Assembly: GCA_029856365.1 (NCBI GenBank)
Contig: JAHQWW010000029.1
Location: forward strand, 1-32,451
Length of the DNA: 32,451 bases
Source: Candidatus Hodarchaeota archaeon
GTDB taxonomy: Archaea; Asgardarchaeota; Heimdallarchaeia; Hodarchaeales; Hodarchaeaceae
Direction of reading: 5' to 3'
Below the pieces are notes generated by a model. That model saw nothing but the letters and a program-made list of their open reading frames with translations. It searched no databases and was not told where the DNA came from. Positions 1 to 8,826 of the stretch are shown here, piece by piece (the stretch's first letter is position 1; each line of letters opens with the position of its first letter). The position numbers and the translations under genes were made by a program.

Positions 1-480
1 ACATTACCTGATATAATTGATAAGACCTTGACTGGAACACGTTTCCCATTTCATTCGTTATTAGTCTCGGGGATGCTTTTATTGTTACTCAATTTGATTG
101 TAAAGTATTATATAAACTCACGACCAACACTTTCATCTAAATCCCCAAAGATCTTGAATTATTTGCTCTTAGCATCCTTTGCTTTAATGACTCATCCTAT
201 ATTAGATCTAGAAGGGCTTGTACCACTATTTTACCCTATAGATCTTCGTGGTTATCAGTTAGATTTCCAGATATCAATAATCCAATCAATTCCTCCACGA
301 ATTAGTAATTTTTCACTTGGTGTTATTGTTAAACCATTTGATTATTCTCTTACATATGATCATGAAGGAGATCTTTTTGTCCTTTTTGATGTCCTTCTCG
401 CTTTTTTGTTATCACTAACAATCATTTTCAAGGGTTTGTTTAAAATTATAAATCAAATATTTACACCAAAGAAGGAGTAA
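1..480 (+). CDS. YdjM/DUF457-like membrane metal-dependent hydrolase, 5'-truncated
   Basis: The frame is open from base 1, so the gene starts upstream of the window. The first visible residues, LPDIIDK followed by TRFPFHS, resemble the 'PDID...R..tHS' signature of the LexA-binding inner-membrane hydrolase family (YdjM, PF04307). A second signature, HPILD, follows at about 2/3 of the visible part, after a membrane segment. At least three hydrophobic segments are present: after the HS motif, around the HPILD motif, and near the C-terminus before a basic tail. The family is membrane-embedded and predicted to bind metal through its His/Asp residues, but its substrate is unknown. It ends 7 bases before the thioesterase gene, so the two may be co-transcribed. 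The family is fairly sure; the activity is unknown. Confidence 0.7.
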   Translation, partial: TLPDIIDKTLTGTRFPFHSLLVSGMLLLLLNLIVKYYINSRPTLSSKSPKILNYLLLASFALMTHPILDLEGLVPLFYPIDLRGYQLDFQISIIQSIPPRISNFSLGVIVKPFDYSLTYDHEGDLFVLFDVLLAFLLSLTIIFKGLFKIINQIFTPKKE

Positions 481-487
481 ACTTGGT

Positions 488-1006
488 ATGTCTAGACTTG
501 AGGTTCCAAATTTATGGGAATTTAATTGCTTCGGGTGTTCTCCGTCAAATGATCACGGTTTAAAACTTAAATTTTATCTCTCGGATGAAGAGGAAGGATG
601 TTTTACAGAATGCATTATTTCTGATAATTTTTGTGGATTTGATGGATTGGTTCATGGGGGAATCATCGCAGCTCTTCTTGATGAAGTGGCTGCGTGGACT
701 ATCATTTGTCAGCTTTATGAGGTTGGGATCACACGCGAAATTAAAACCAGATTCCTAAATCCAGTTCGCGCAAACTCTAAAATTCGTGTTGAAGGGGAAA
801 TCATTGATTATGAGGGAAAAAATGTGACAGTTCTTTCAAAAATCACTTCTAATAAGGGTTTATTACTTGCAGAGGCTGAATCCAAGTGGGTGATTCCCTC
901 TATATCCACTCTGGCAAAAATTGGTGGAATGAATAAGGAATATATAAAGCAATTAATCAAAAGTGTTATCCAACCTATTCAACAACTTAAGGTAAACAAT
1001 AGATAG
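488..1006 (+). CDS. PaaI-type hotdog-fold acyl-CoA thioesterase
   Basis: This 172-residue protein has the single hotdog domain of the PaaI/4HBT superfamily. The hallmark HGGIIAALLDE lies in the first half, where the family places its active-site helix and Asp/Glu. It is preceded by NCFGCSP near the N-terminus, a Cys-containing lead-in common in PaaI-like proteins. The expected role is hydrolysis of acyl-CoA thioesters in the cytoplasm, but the substrate cannot be read from sequence. About 30 residues after the domain are unassigned. The ATG start directly follows the membrane protein gene, and no strong ribosome binding site is visible, so translation may be coupled. Confidence 0.8.
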   Translation: MSRLEVPNLWEFNCFGCSPSNDHGLKLKFYLSDEEEGCFTECIISDNFCGFDGLVHGGIIAALLDEVAAWTIICQLYEVGITREIKTRFLNPVRANSKIRVEGEIIDYEGKNVTVLSKITSNKGLLLAEAESKWVIPSISTLAKIGGMNKEYIKQLIKSVIQPIQQLKVNNR

Positions 1007-1013
1007 ACTTTTT

Positions 1014-1041
1014 TCCTGTTTGTATTAAATAGAAAACAGGA
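1014..1041 (+). terminator. Intergenic hairpin, possible terminator
   Basis: TCCTGTTT (1014-1021) and AAACAGGA (1034-1041) form a perfect 8-bp inverted repeat with a 12-base loop, directly after the thioesterase stop and just before the methyltransferase ribosome binding site. A T-run precedes rather than follows the stem, so the terminator role is uncertain. It could instead be a leader structure of the downstream gene. Confidence 0.35.
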
Positions 1042-1066
1042 GAATTAAAATAGTAAGGAGAAATTA

Positions 1067-2377
1067 ATGACATTATTTGACCACCTGGGAGTAAAGGATC
1101 CATTTCCCTTCATTGACAAAGAACCTTATCCAGTGTATCGAAACAGATGGAGGGATCTCTTAAGGGGGAAGTTAAAAAAGTCATTCAAGTTGGAATTCAA
1201 CAAAAAATTTGATTCGAAACTCTATAATGATGAATTCTATTCAAATAATTACTCTAGGACGTTGAAAAATGCAATCAAGCTTCTAAAAACTGTTGGGTGG
1301 CGTGATGATCCCTATGATAGACAACATTGGGGAAATTGGTTACATAGCTTATCTCCATACCAAGGTCGAATGACTCCTTCCTTAGCTCATTGGCTCATAA
1401 AGATTTTTTCCAAAAAAGGAGACCTTATATTAGATCCTTTTATGGGTGTTGGGACTGTTCCCTTAGAAGCTGACTTTTTACAGAGATTTACTATTGGTAT
1501 TGATTTGAATGTCTACGGATATGTGGTAGCTAAAGGAAAATTTGAACGAAAATCGATTGATTATTATCTCAATTATTTAAAAGAAATGAGAAATATTGAC
1601 ACTTCAGAAATCGATATAAGTGGTGTTTCAGATTGGATTCAAGCATACTTTCATCCTAAAACTCTTAAAGAAATCGTTTTTCTAAATAAAAAGTTGAGAG
1701 ATGAAAAAGAATACTTCTTACTTAGTTGTTTAATGGGAATTTTACATGGGAATCGACCAGGTTATCTTTCCGTTTGGACTGGTTGTATTATTCCAATGAC
1801 ACCACGTCCAGTTTCACATCCAAAATATCGTCCTGATAAGGATAAACCCGAATATAGGGCTGTTATTCCACGGATGGCAGCGAAAATCATGCGAATGTAT
1901 TCAACAGGGTTTCCGTTGGAAACAAATGCCCGATTAATACTCGGGGACGCTCGTAAGATAGAATTAAGAGATGACACTATCGATGTAGTGATCTGTAGTC
2001 CTCCATATTACAATACACTTGATTATGTGGGACAAAATAGGGTACGTCTTTATTTTCTTGGATTAAACCGGGAGAAACAAGTCGATCTGAGACAGGAATT
2101 AATTCAGGACAGTAAGAACTATCTAGATGATATGATTACTGTTGGAAAGGAGCTAAAAAGAGTGGTAAAGGATGGTTCACTGATTATTTTCGTCCTTGGT
2201 GATGTTCATCGGACTAAATATTCAATTAATACAGCTAAAGAAGTTTCAGAGAAGTATCAGCAGCTTGATTTTGAGGAAATAGCAATAGTCAACGACGAAA
2301 TCCCCCTAAATAAAGTCGTAAGTCGCTCTAAAAGAAAAAAATTCGATCGTATACTTGTACTAAAAAACCAGGAATAA
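1067..2377 (+). CDS. Solitary SAM-dependent DNA methyltransferase (N4-cytosine/N6-adenine type)
   Basis: A 436-residue amino-methyltransferase. The SAM-binding motif DPFMGVGT is at residues 123-130, followed by the acidic strand IGIDLN. The catalytic motif CSPPYYNTLDY is at about 310-320, so the order is motif I then motif IV. SPPY motifs occur in N4-cytosine and N6-adenine DNA methylases; the exact base is not predictable. The roughly 180 residues between the motifs hold a conserved-looking stretch (NRPGYLSVWTG) that may help in target recognition. No restriction endonuclease gene is adjacent, so it is an orphan modification enzyme or part of a remote system. The ATG start has a clear AAGGAG six bases upstream. 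An RNA-directed role cannot be excluded. Confidence 0.8.
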   Translation: MTLFDHLGVKDPFPFIDKEPYPVYRNRWRDLLRGKLKKSFKLEFNKKFDSKLYNDEFYSNNYSRTLKNAIKLLKTVGWRDDPYDRQHWGNWLHSLSPYQGRMTPSLAHWLIKIFSKKGDLILDPFMGVGTVPLEADFLQRFTIGIDLNVYGYVVAKGKFERKSIDYYLNYLKEMRNIDTSEIDISGVSDWIQAYFHPKTLKEIVFLNKKLRDEKEYFLLSCLMGILHGNRPGYLSVWTGCIIPMTPRPVSHPKYRPDKDKPEYRAVIPRMAAKIMRMYSTGFPLETNARLILGDARKIELRDDTIDVVICSPPYYNTLDYVGQNRVRLYFLGLNREKQVDLRQELIQDSKNYLDDMITVGKELKRVVKDGSLIIFVLGDVHRTKYSINTAKEVSEKYQQLDFEEIAIVNDEIPLNKVVSRSKRKKFDRILVLKNQE

Positions 2378-2589
2378 TCCTTCTCCTTTGGCTGAAATAT
2401 AACTTGAGATAAATCCCCAAGATAGTTAGTTATCAACTTATATCTGCCAATACCGATGTTGGTCAGTATTACTTCTTTATTACCCATCTTTATCTCACTC
2501 AGGGCGTTTTTATTATTACGTCACTATCCATAAGTTGAAAAATGAAATAGAGTGTGAAAAAAAAAGGACCAAATAAGAGAGGAAAAAGA

Positions 2590-4069
2590 ATGAACAGAAA
2601 TCTTATTGCTTACTTTTTCCTTTCAACGTTTTTACTATTTGGAATTATAGTACACTCGCTGGATGACAACCAAGAACCTACCACGTCTCTATCAAATATG
2701 ACTCAGTGCCAGTTAACCCCTATTTCAAGAATGAATTTTAGAAAACTCTCTTCAAGTTCAATTAATCAGTATATTACACATAAACCAATATCAATTGAAA
2801 ATAACACTGATTTCATAACTCAAGCTAAAAATGAAGGATGGAAGGGAAGTGGCAGCCAAGAAAATCCATATATTATTCAAGGTTTCCATATTTATACTTC
2901 TGGTGTCTCAATAAAGATTGAAAATACTGATTTATTTTTCATATTAAATGAAATATAATTCATTAGAGGGGCACATGACTGAACCTATATGGGCAATTGA
3001 AGGATCAGGAATAGTATTCTGGAATGTTACAAATGGAATTATTGTTAACAATACCATTTGGAATGCTGCAGCGGGAATTTTCTTACGATTCTCCTCTAAC
3101 AACATTATTTCGAACAATATTATTGAAAATAATGAATATGGTGGTATTAGGATGCATTCATCCTCTAATAATACCATTTCAAATAACATAATCTCTGATA
3201 ACGGTAAAACCGACCAATTCAGTTCATCAATCTGTGGGATTTTCCTAAAGCAATCTCCCAATAATACCATTAATAATAATATCATTAATAACAATAATCA
3301 ATATGGTATCAATTTATACATGTCATCTAATAACTTTGTTTCCAATAATCGCATTGATGACCATTTATTTGCAGCTATTGATATGGTTAATGATGACATG
3401 TCCCAATATTCTTTCGTTAGCTCTTATAATAATACTTTTTCTAAAAATACTTTATCTGGTAGCAAATGGGGTATAGGTATCCGTGGAAGTGACAATGTTA
3501 TATCAGAGAATATCATTTTTAATAACAAAATTGGAATTTATCTTGGATTATATAACTACGAAATGTATTTAGTGGGGACTATTATCTCTATAAACGCAAA
3601 TAAGATTAATGTTTCGGACAATATCATCTCTAATAACAGTTCAGGTGTTGTTCTAGCAAATTCACTCGAAATCAGCATATTGAATAATACAATATATAAT
3701 AATACAAATTATGGAATAAGGATAGATCCTCCTTCGGAAGACAACTTAATAAAAAGAAATGATTTCATTACAAACAACCTCGATGGTATTTCGCAAGCAT
3801 TTGATAATGGTTCTAGTAATATTTTCCTTAATAACTATTGGTACGAATGGACCAGTCCCGATTCTGATGGTGACAACATCGTAGATAAACCTTATTCCAT
3901 AGCAGGAGATATACAGAACACAGATCCTTTTCCTCTTATTTATCCTTTTAATCCTAATAGTCCTACCGATATCACACTCCCTCTACCTAAATCGAGCCCT
4001 GGTTGGAATTTTGCCATTCTTTGGTTAGTGTTTGTTACAGTAATTGCACTAAGAAAGGTAAGAAAATAG
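2590..4069 (+). pseudogene. NosD-like right-handed beta-helix surface protein, split by a frameshift
   Basis: Two overlapping frames make one protein. The first (2590-2958) has an N-terminal hydrophobic signal/anchor and a segment ending in a strand typical of the start of a NosD-type helix (GSQENPYIIQGFHI). The second (from 2948) continues with many Asn-rich rungs such as NNTISNNII and ends with a membrane helix and a short basic tail, preceded by a Pro/Ser linker. Joining FFILNE to YNSLEGH needs only removal of one A at about 2951-2953, so a one-base insertion or sequencing error is likely. The rungs are PbH1 repeats of the NosD/carbohydrate-binding family, which act outside the cell; ligand unknown. 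The chosen ATG at 2590 has GAGAGG seven bases upstream. No partner genes of the nos system are present. Confidence 0.75.
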
Positions 4070-4225
4070 AATAGGCAAAAAAGGGTCAGAAATTAAATAA
4101 ATTAATGAGATTACGCCACTATACTTAGACATATGATTGAACTATTTTTACCTGTATTGAAATTCGTAAAGCAAAATTCATAGATTTCAATTGATAGCTA
4201 TCATTCAAAAGGACTAAAGTGGTCG

Positions 4226-4804
4226 TTGGTGATAGAATTGAAGTCAGTATTAATTGTATTCGCAAGTCGGTTTGGAAGTACTGATGAAATTGCTCATGAG
4301 ATTGCAGAGGAACTTGAAAAGCACGAAATTATCACTGAAATGCTTAACCTAAAGGATGGGGAAAGTACCCCCTCTCTGGATGAGTTTGATGGCATTCTTG
4401 TTGGTTCAGGCGTGAAAATGGGTCGCTGGACAAAGGAAGCTTTTAGTTTTTTAAAACAAAATCATAATTCACTTAACAACAAGGTTCTAGGTTTGTTTGT
4501 CAGTTCTGGCGAAGCAGCCAATCCTAAAACCCATGATGGCGCCCGAAATAATTACTTGGAAAAGATTATGGAAAGAACGGGTGGGAAAGCTGATATGGCT
4601 GAAGCATTTGGAGGTATTTTTGATCTTTCATCCAATTCAAATTATTCATTTCTAGAAAAAAAGATCATCTTAAGATTGGCAAAGTCTGTGAAGGAAGGCA
4701 TTATAATGCAAGAAGGAAAAGTGAATGATTTCCGAAATTGGCAATTAATTCGTAATTGGGCAACTGATTTTGCCAATTTAGTGAAAACCTATAAAAAAAA
4801 ATAG
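4226..4804 (+). CDS. Flavodoxin-domain protein (HemG/Flavodoxin_5-like)
   Basis: A 192-residue FMN-binding flavodoxin-fold protein. The phosphate-binding loop is ASRFGSTDEIA near the N-terminus, followed by the typical strand DGILVGSGVKMGRW and then VLGLFVSSGEAANP. These spacings resemble the Flavodoxin_5 group that includes protoporphyrinogen oxidase HemG and archaeal flavodoxin-like proteins. Likely role: electron transfer or a flavin-dependent oxidation in the cytoplasm; no heme genes are nearby. The start is a weak codon: TTG at 4226 or GTG at 4229, both behind a GGAC stretch. It stands alone between the NosD-like gene and a gene-poor gap. Confidence 0.75.
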   Translation: MVIELKSVLIVFASRFGSTDEIAHEIAEELEKHEIITEMLNLKDGESTPSLDEFDGILVGSGVKMGRWTKEAFSFLKQNHNSLNNKVLGLFVSSGEAANPKTHDGARNNYLEKIMERTGGKADMAEAFGGIFDLSSNSNYSFLEKKIILRLAKSVKEGIIMQEGKVNDFRNWQLIRNWATDFANLVKTYKKK

Positions 4805-4911
4805 GAGAATCTCATTATATCTAATCTTTACCCTTTAAGTTTTTTTTGTAAAATAGTGTAACCTAATATATTCTTTTCTCGTCAATCAAAGAGTACAGCA
4901 ATAAGTTGATG

Positions 4912-5391
4912 GATTTTAGGCTTAGATTCGAGACACAATATAGTCTATCCAACTTGTGGGGAGTTTTTCCGTAGAAGAAAAAACCTTGAGGTGTATTTGA
5001 ATGTTAAAATATTCCGAGGAACTTACTTTTTTACTAGGTTGGTTGAACTTGATATAATAAACATTAATTCTCTGGATAAATTGCAAGGAACTTACCCTCA
5101 GAAAGATATTGTAAGACAGAATGAAACAGAGGTTGAAATAATTTGGGAACTGCAAAGGAATTAGCGGAAGAATACATGGAAGAATTTTAAAAACGAGAAA
5201 AAGAGGCAAGAGAGGATCGTAAAAATTCAGTAAATTGGGAGCTTGTGGAAAAAATGTGTACACCAAAACAGATTGAAGCAATCCAGTTGTTTGTCGAATA
5301 TCGATTTTATGAAGGAGCAGCTTCAAACGCAGAGATGAGTATCTTGGATTTTGTCCAACTATTAAATAAATTGGGTATTTCTCGTGGGTAA
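4912..5391 (+). pseudogene. Decayed open reading frame, unrecognised
   Basis: The 830-base gap before the GTPase has no intact gene, but the plus strand reads as a broken one. One frame is open from about 4912 to a stop at 5162-5164, with coding-like composition (for example TCGEFFRRRKNLEVYLNV) but no ATG. Another frame continues as TAKELAEEYMEEF, meets a TAA at 5188-5190, and then is open to 5391 with charged, helical residues (NWELVEKMCTPKQIEAI). Joining them needs one frameshift near 5140 and one stop read-through. The family was not recognised. The overlapping minus-strand ORF has no credible composition. The rest of the gap holds only the candidate promoter of the GTPase gene. Confidence 0.35.
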
Positions 5392-5512
5392 ATAAGATTT
5401 TGAGAGATTCTTCTATTAATACTAACCATTGTACCGACGTCTAGCTAACTTATTGATATCTAGTTTGTAATCATAAGTTCCTTATCTTGAAGGATTGTCT
5501 AATCCAAACAAC

Positions 5513-5534
5513 AAATATATAAGCTTCTAAGCTT
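5513..5534 (+). promoter_or_regulatory. TATA-like promoter element with adjacent AAGCTT repeat
   Basis: AAATATATAAGC (5513-5524) matches an archaeal TATA box and overlaps two AAGCTT palindromes spaced by two bases (5521-5534). It lies about 115 bases before the GTPase start, implying a leader of roughly 90 bases. The repeat could be an operator, but this is by eye only. Confidence 0.4.
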
Positions 5535-5636
5535 TAATTATGTTTACTCCAACTATTTTCTAAGTTATATTGAAATTACTACCTTTAATATAGGAGCTAC
5601 TCCAGAAAAGGTCATAGAAAAACTAGGTGGCTTCAT

Positions 5637-6863
5637 ATGTCCAGTAATGCCAAGAAGGCCATTCCAGATCGAATAAGGAGTTTAATAATGGACAGTCACC
5701 TCGAAAAACCCATTTATGAATACAAACGTGAAGAGATTTCAGGATTTACATCAAAAGCAATAATTGGTATTGGAAAATATTATGCTGCAAAACTTAAGCG
5801 GAAAGCAAAAATCGAAACAATAGCTGATCTGGCAAATCTAGATCTTAAAATAGCTGACGAAATCGGAATAAGTCGAAAGTTGTTAGAAAAATGGACACTT
5901 TCTGCTTCTATTATCCATAGGTTTGCTTCTAGTACTGAAGTACCTTTATCGTCACATCGTGTCTGCATAGCTGGATTGGGTGCTGCAGGTAAAAGCTCTT
6001 TAATAAAAACCTTGCAAACACAAAAAACAACACCAGTCACCTTTCCCACTTTAGGAGCTTCAATAGAGCATCTTGATTTTCTTGGATTAAAAATCGCGTT
6101 GTGGGATCTTGGAGGGCAGCCAAGTTTTCACAAACTCTATCTAGATGATCCAAAGCAATTCCTATCAAGAACTATGCTACTAATCTTCGTATTAGATACA
6201 CAGAGAGAAGAACGTTCAGGTGAGGCAGCCCAATACCTAAATAATTTACTAATAAAATTCAAATATTTAAAAGAAAAACCTAAAATATACTTAGTTCTAC
6301 ATAAATACGACCCAATTCTTGATAAAACCGACCTTGATAATTCAATCGATGTTATTCTCAATAATATACGGCCTGTATTAACTAAATATAGGTACAACTT
6401 TAGGATGTTAAAAACAAGCATTTTTGACGTTGAAGAATTGGTTAAATTATTTTCACGAGTTTTCGCAGACGTTTCCCCTTTAAGTGAAATTCTTTCTGAT
6501 TCTCTTGCGTTTTATTCTGAGACTCATGGTTTTACAGCAAGTTTTCTCTTAACCGAGAATTGTTTTATAGCTGCAGAGTGGACCACTCAATTAACAACAG
6601 AACAGAGAGACAAATTATTTCTAGAAATAATGGAAGGAATCCGCCAAGAAGTTTATGAAAGCGAAAAAAAGCATGACAAACTCGTAATTATGAGCCAGAT
6701 GGGAGGGATATTTATTACCATTGATCGAATGGAATTTGATTCAATCAAGTTGTTCCTTTGTTCAATTAGCACCGAATTCAAATCAAATACTGAACCAGAG
6801 ACGGAAAAATTTATTGGCGAAATCCGGCCTTGGATTATTAATTTCTTTTCAATCATTACTTAA
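5637..6863 (+). CDS. Arf-like GTPase with N-terminal HhH-like and C-terminal roadblock-like domains
   Basis: A 408-residue multidomain GTPase. Residues 35-95 look like a helix-hairpin-helix region (IIGIGKYYAAKLKRKAKIET). The G domain follows: Walker A GLGAAGKSS (113-121), switch-I Thr in FPTLGAS (about 138), WDLGGQ (156-161) as in Arf/Arl proteins, and HKYD (222-225) where NKxD is normal. Residues about 280-408 form an alpha/beta region with alternating strands (GFTASFLLTENCFIAAEW) that fits a roadblock/longin-like fold, as in Rag/Gtr GTPases. No lipidation motif or membrane helix is seen. Expected to bind GTP and switch a partner in the cytoplasm or at the membrane surface. GGTGG precedes the chosen ATG by six bases; a second ATG at 5689 also has AAGGAG. 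The G domain is sure, the flanking domains less so. Confidence 0.8.
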   Translation: MSSNAKKAIPDRIRSLIMDSHLEKPIYEYKREEISGFTSKAIIGIGKYYAAKLKRKAKIETIADLANLDLKIADEIGISRKLLEKWTLSASIIHRFASSTEVPLSSHRVCIAGLGAAGKSSLIKTLQTQKTTPVTFPTLGASIEHLDFLGLKIALWDLGGQPSFHKLYLDDPKQFLSRTMLLIFVLDTQREERSGEAAQYLNNLLIKFKYLKEKPKIYLVLHKYDPILDKTDLDNSIDVILNNIRPVLTKYRYNFRMLKTSIFDVEELVKLFSRVFADVSPLSEILSDSLAFYSETHGFTASFLLTENCFIAAEWTTQLTTEQRDKLFLEIMEGIRQEVYESEKKHDKLVIMSQMGGIFITIDRMEFDSIKLFLCSISTEFKSNTEPETEKFIGEIRPWIINFFSIIT

Positions 6864-6889
6864 GCCGTGTAAAATTATCTTACAATTAA

Positions 6890-8716
6890 TCACTTGAGGA
6901 GCTCTTCAATTCTTTGTTTTTCATCTAGGGTGAGATCACCATCATTTTGACATCGTCTTATTTGATAGAACATTCTTAATCCATTCTTGAAATCTTCTTC
7001 TGATTGAAAAGCTTTGGAACCTTCCGCGGATCCTGATGGAAGGGCTTCGTTTAGTAAACGGAAAGGTAATTGATCATAGGCTCCTGCGGGTTCTTCAAAT
7101 TCTCTCATGTTAAAATATCGTGTTAAGCTCCAAATATTCTGAGCAATTTTTCGCACATCAATTTGGGATCCTGTAACTGCAGAATAAAGGGCTTGACCAT
7201 CCTCTAAATTCAAAGCAGGAATTATTGAATGAGTGAAATGACAAATAATCAGAGAATCTTTGATAATTTTCAGATCTTGATCGGTTACGAGAGTCTCGAC
7301 AACTTCAGAAGTTATAAATTCGTCTTTGGGTATTTTAGTTGTAACTGGCCAGCCACGTAAATGAGATGCACCGACTGCGGCTGTAGCATAACTTAATCCT
7401 AAAGCTAATCTTCCCCGAGGATCCCATGCGGCCATTTCTAAGCCTTTAACATTGATTGCATATTTTTCTGTCTCTTTTTCGAAGATCTCTGCTACAATCC
7501 TTGTTCCTTCTGCTAAGATGTCACCCACACCTTGTCTATTTGCAATCTTATGGATTAAATTTATTAATCCTTCTTTATCACCAAAGGAAATTTTATCAGA
7601 TTTGTATTTTTTAGGAACTACATCTTTTTCAGAGCATTCCATGAAAAAAGCAATAGTTGAACCGAGAGAAATTGTGTCAAGAGAATACATATTAGCGAGA
7701 TAGTTAGCTTCGATTACTGTTTCGAAATCGACTCCGCAATTTGATCCCAACATCCCTAAAGATTCATATTCTGGGACTGATACGATGTGATCTTTTTTTG
7801 CATATGAGAATTCTTGGTTAAAAATGTGCGCACAAGAAAGTGGACAGCGATAACAAGGTTTCGTTTTGGTTGTGTAGTGATTGATAGCTTCCTCTTCGAG
7901 TAATGCTGGATTTTCAAGCATTCCCTCTTGGAAATTACGAACTGGTATCTGATCACGATTTGAAGCTACAGTAACTAAGTTTGGAGTACCAATGCGATAT
8001 ATTCTAAGACCAGATGTTCGACCTTGTGTAACTCTATTACGGAGTTGTGCAGCTAATTCATTCAGAGCTTCAAGATCTGACACTGGAATGTCTTTCGATG
8101 AACCTTTAATAGCGATAGCTAAAAGGTTTTTACTTCCAAAAACTGCTCCTACTCCACCACGGCCCGCATTACGAAAACTTTCGCTTGTTACACAAGCAAA
8201 TTTAACCATATTTTCTCCTGCTGCCCCGATTGACATAATCTTAACTTCATCAGTTTCTAAGTCTTTTTGGATCTGGATCTCCTTTTCTAAGGCAGATTGC
8301 CCCTTTAGATGTTCTCCTTCCTTAATTTCAACATTATCATCGATAATCAATAGATAACATGGTTTTGGAGCAATTCCTTCGATAATTAGGCAATCATAAC
8401 CAGTAAATTTCAGTTCTGGGCCAATAGATCCACCTATATGTGAATCTAAAAAGAGGCCTGTTAATGGTGACTTAGTTACAATCGAATAACGTCCACAAAT
8501 CGGAACAACAGAACCTTGAAGGGGCCCCGTTACAATAACTAATTTATTTTCTGGTCCTAAGGGATCAATTCCAGGTGGTAATTCCCTAGTGAGAATATAT
8601 GCGCCCAATCCCTTACCCCCTAGAAAGGTTTCAATAATATTTGGAAGAGGTTCAGTAGTTATTTGATTTGTGCTTAAATTGACTCGAACTAGACGATTAT
8701 TGTAACCATTAGTCAT
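6890..8716 (-). CDS. Aldehyde:ferredoxin oxidoreductase (tungsten/molybdopterin enzyme)
   Basis: A 608-residue AOR-family enzyme of normal length. It oxidises aldehydes to carboxylic acids and passes electrons to ferredoxin, using a bis-pterin tungsten or molybdenum site and one [4Fe-4S] cluster. The N-terminal domain has GGKGLGAYIL and the pterin-binding region GRGGVGAVFGSKNL (about 186-199). The cluster ligands are CYRCPLSC (Cys 288, 291, 295) plus Cys 492 in DSLIICHF, which matches the spacing known for Pyrococcus AOR. The gene is transcribed away from the ThDP enzyme gene, sharing a 110-base gap. The ATG at 8716 has no obvious ribosome binding site, suggesting a leaderless or short-leader mRNA. 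The substrate is unknown. Confidence 0.92.
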   Translation of the reverse strand: MTNGYNNRLVRVNLSTNQITTEPLPNIIETFLGGKGLGAYILTRELPPGIDPLGPENKLVIVTGPLQGSVVPICGRYSIVTKSPLTGLFLDSHIGGSIGPELKFTGYDCLIIEGIAPKPCYLLIIDDNVEIKEGEHLKGQSALEKEIQIQKDLETDEVKIMSIGAAGENMVKFACVTSESFRNAGRGGVGAVFGSKNLLAIAIKGSSKDIPVSDLEALNELAAQLRNRVTQGRTSGLRIYRIGTPNLVTVASNRDQIPVRNFQEGMLENPALLEEEAINHYTTKTKPCYRCPLSCAHIFNQEFSYAKKDHIVSVPEYESLGMLGSNCGVDFETVIEANYLANMYSLDTISLGSTIAFFMECSEKDVVPKKYKSDKISFGDKEGLINLIHKIANRQGVGDILAEGTRIVAEIFEKETEKYAINVKGLEMAAWDPRGRLALGLSYATAAVGASHLRGWPVTTKIPKDEFITSEVVETLVTDQDLKIIKDSLIICHFTHSIIPALNLEDGQALYSAVTGSQIDVRKIAQNIWSLTRYFNMREFEEPAGAYDQLPFRLLNEALPSGSAEGSKAFQSEEDFKNGLRMFYQIRRCQNDGDLTLDEKQRIEELLK

Positions 8717-8826
8717 TATATATCAGAAAGACGAATGAATGTGAAGATGTCTAAAAGTTTTAGTGCCAGTAAGTAAACTCTGAATTAATAAGAGATTCAT
8801 ACCAAGAATTACTCAGGTGTCTTATA
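8717..8826. promoter_or_regulatory. Divergent promoter region between AOR and ThDP enzyme
   Basis: This 110-base gap must hold both start regions. On the plus side AGGTG (8815-8819) lies seven bases before the ATG of the ThDP enzyme. On the minus side AT-rich sequence (TATATA) directly abuts the AOR start. No clear paired TATA box or operator could be assigned. Confidence 0.4.

Noticed and set aside
1067..2377. A restriction-modification system with the orphan methyltransferase
   Set aside because: Neighbouring genes are a thioesterase and a NosD-like protein; no endonuclease motif was found.
3100..3760. Repeated AT-rich units looking like a DNA repeat array or CRISPR
   Set aside because: The repeats are in frame and encode Asn-rich beta-helix rungs; spacing is irregular and there are no unique spacers.
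4922..5326. 134-codon minus-strand open frame in the gap before the GTPase
   Set aside because: It is hydrophobic, low in complexity, without a ribosome binding site, and mirrors the coding-like plus-strand frame, so it is judged a shadow.
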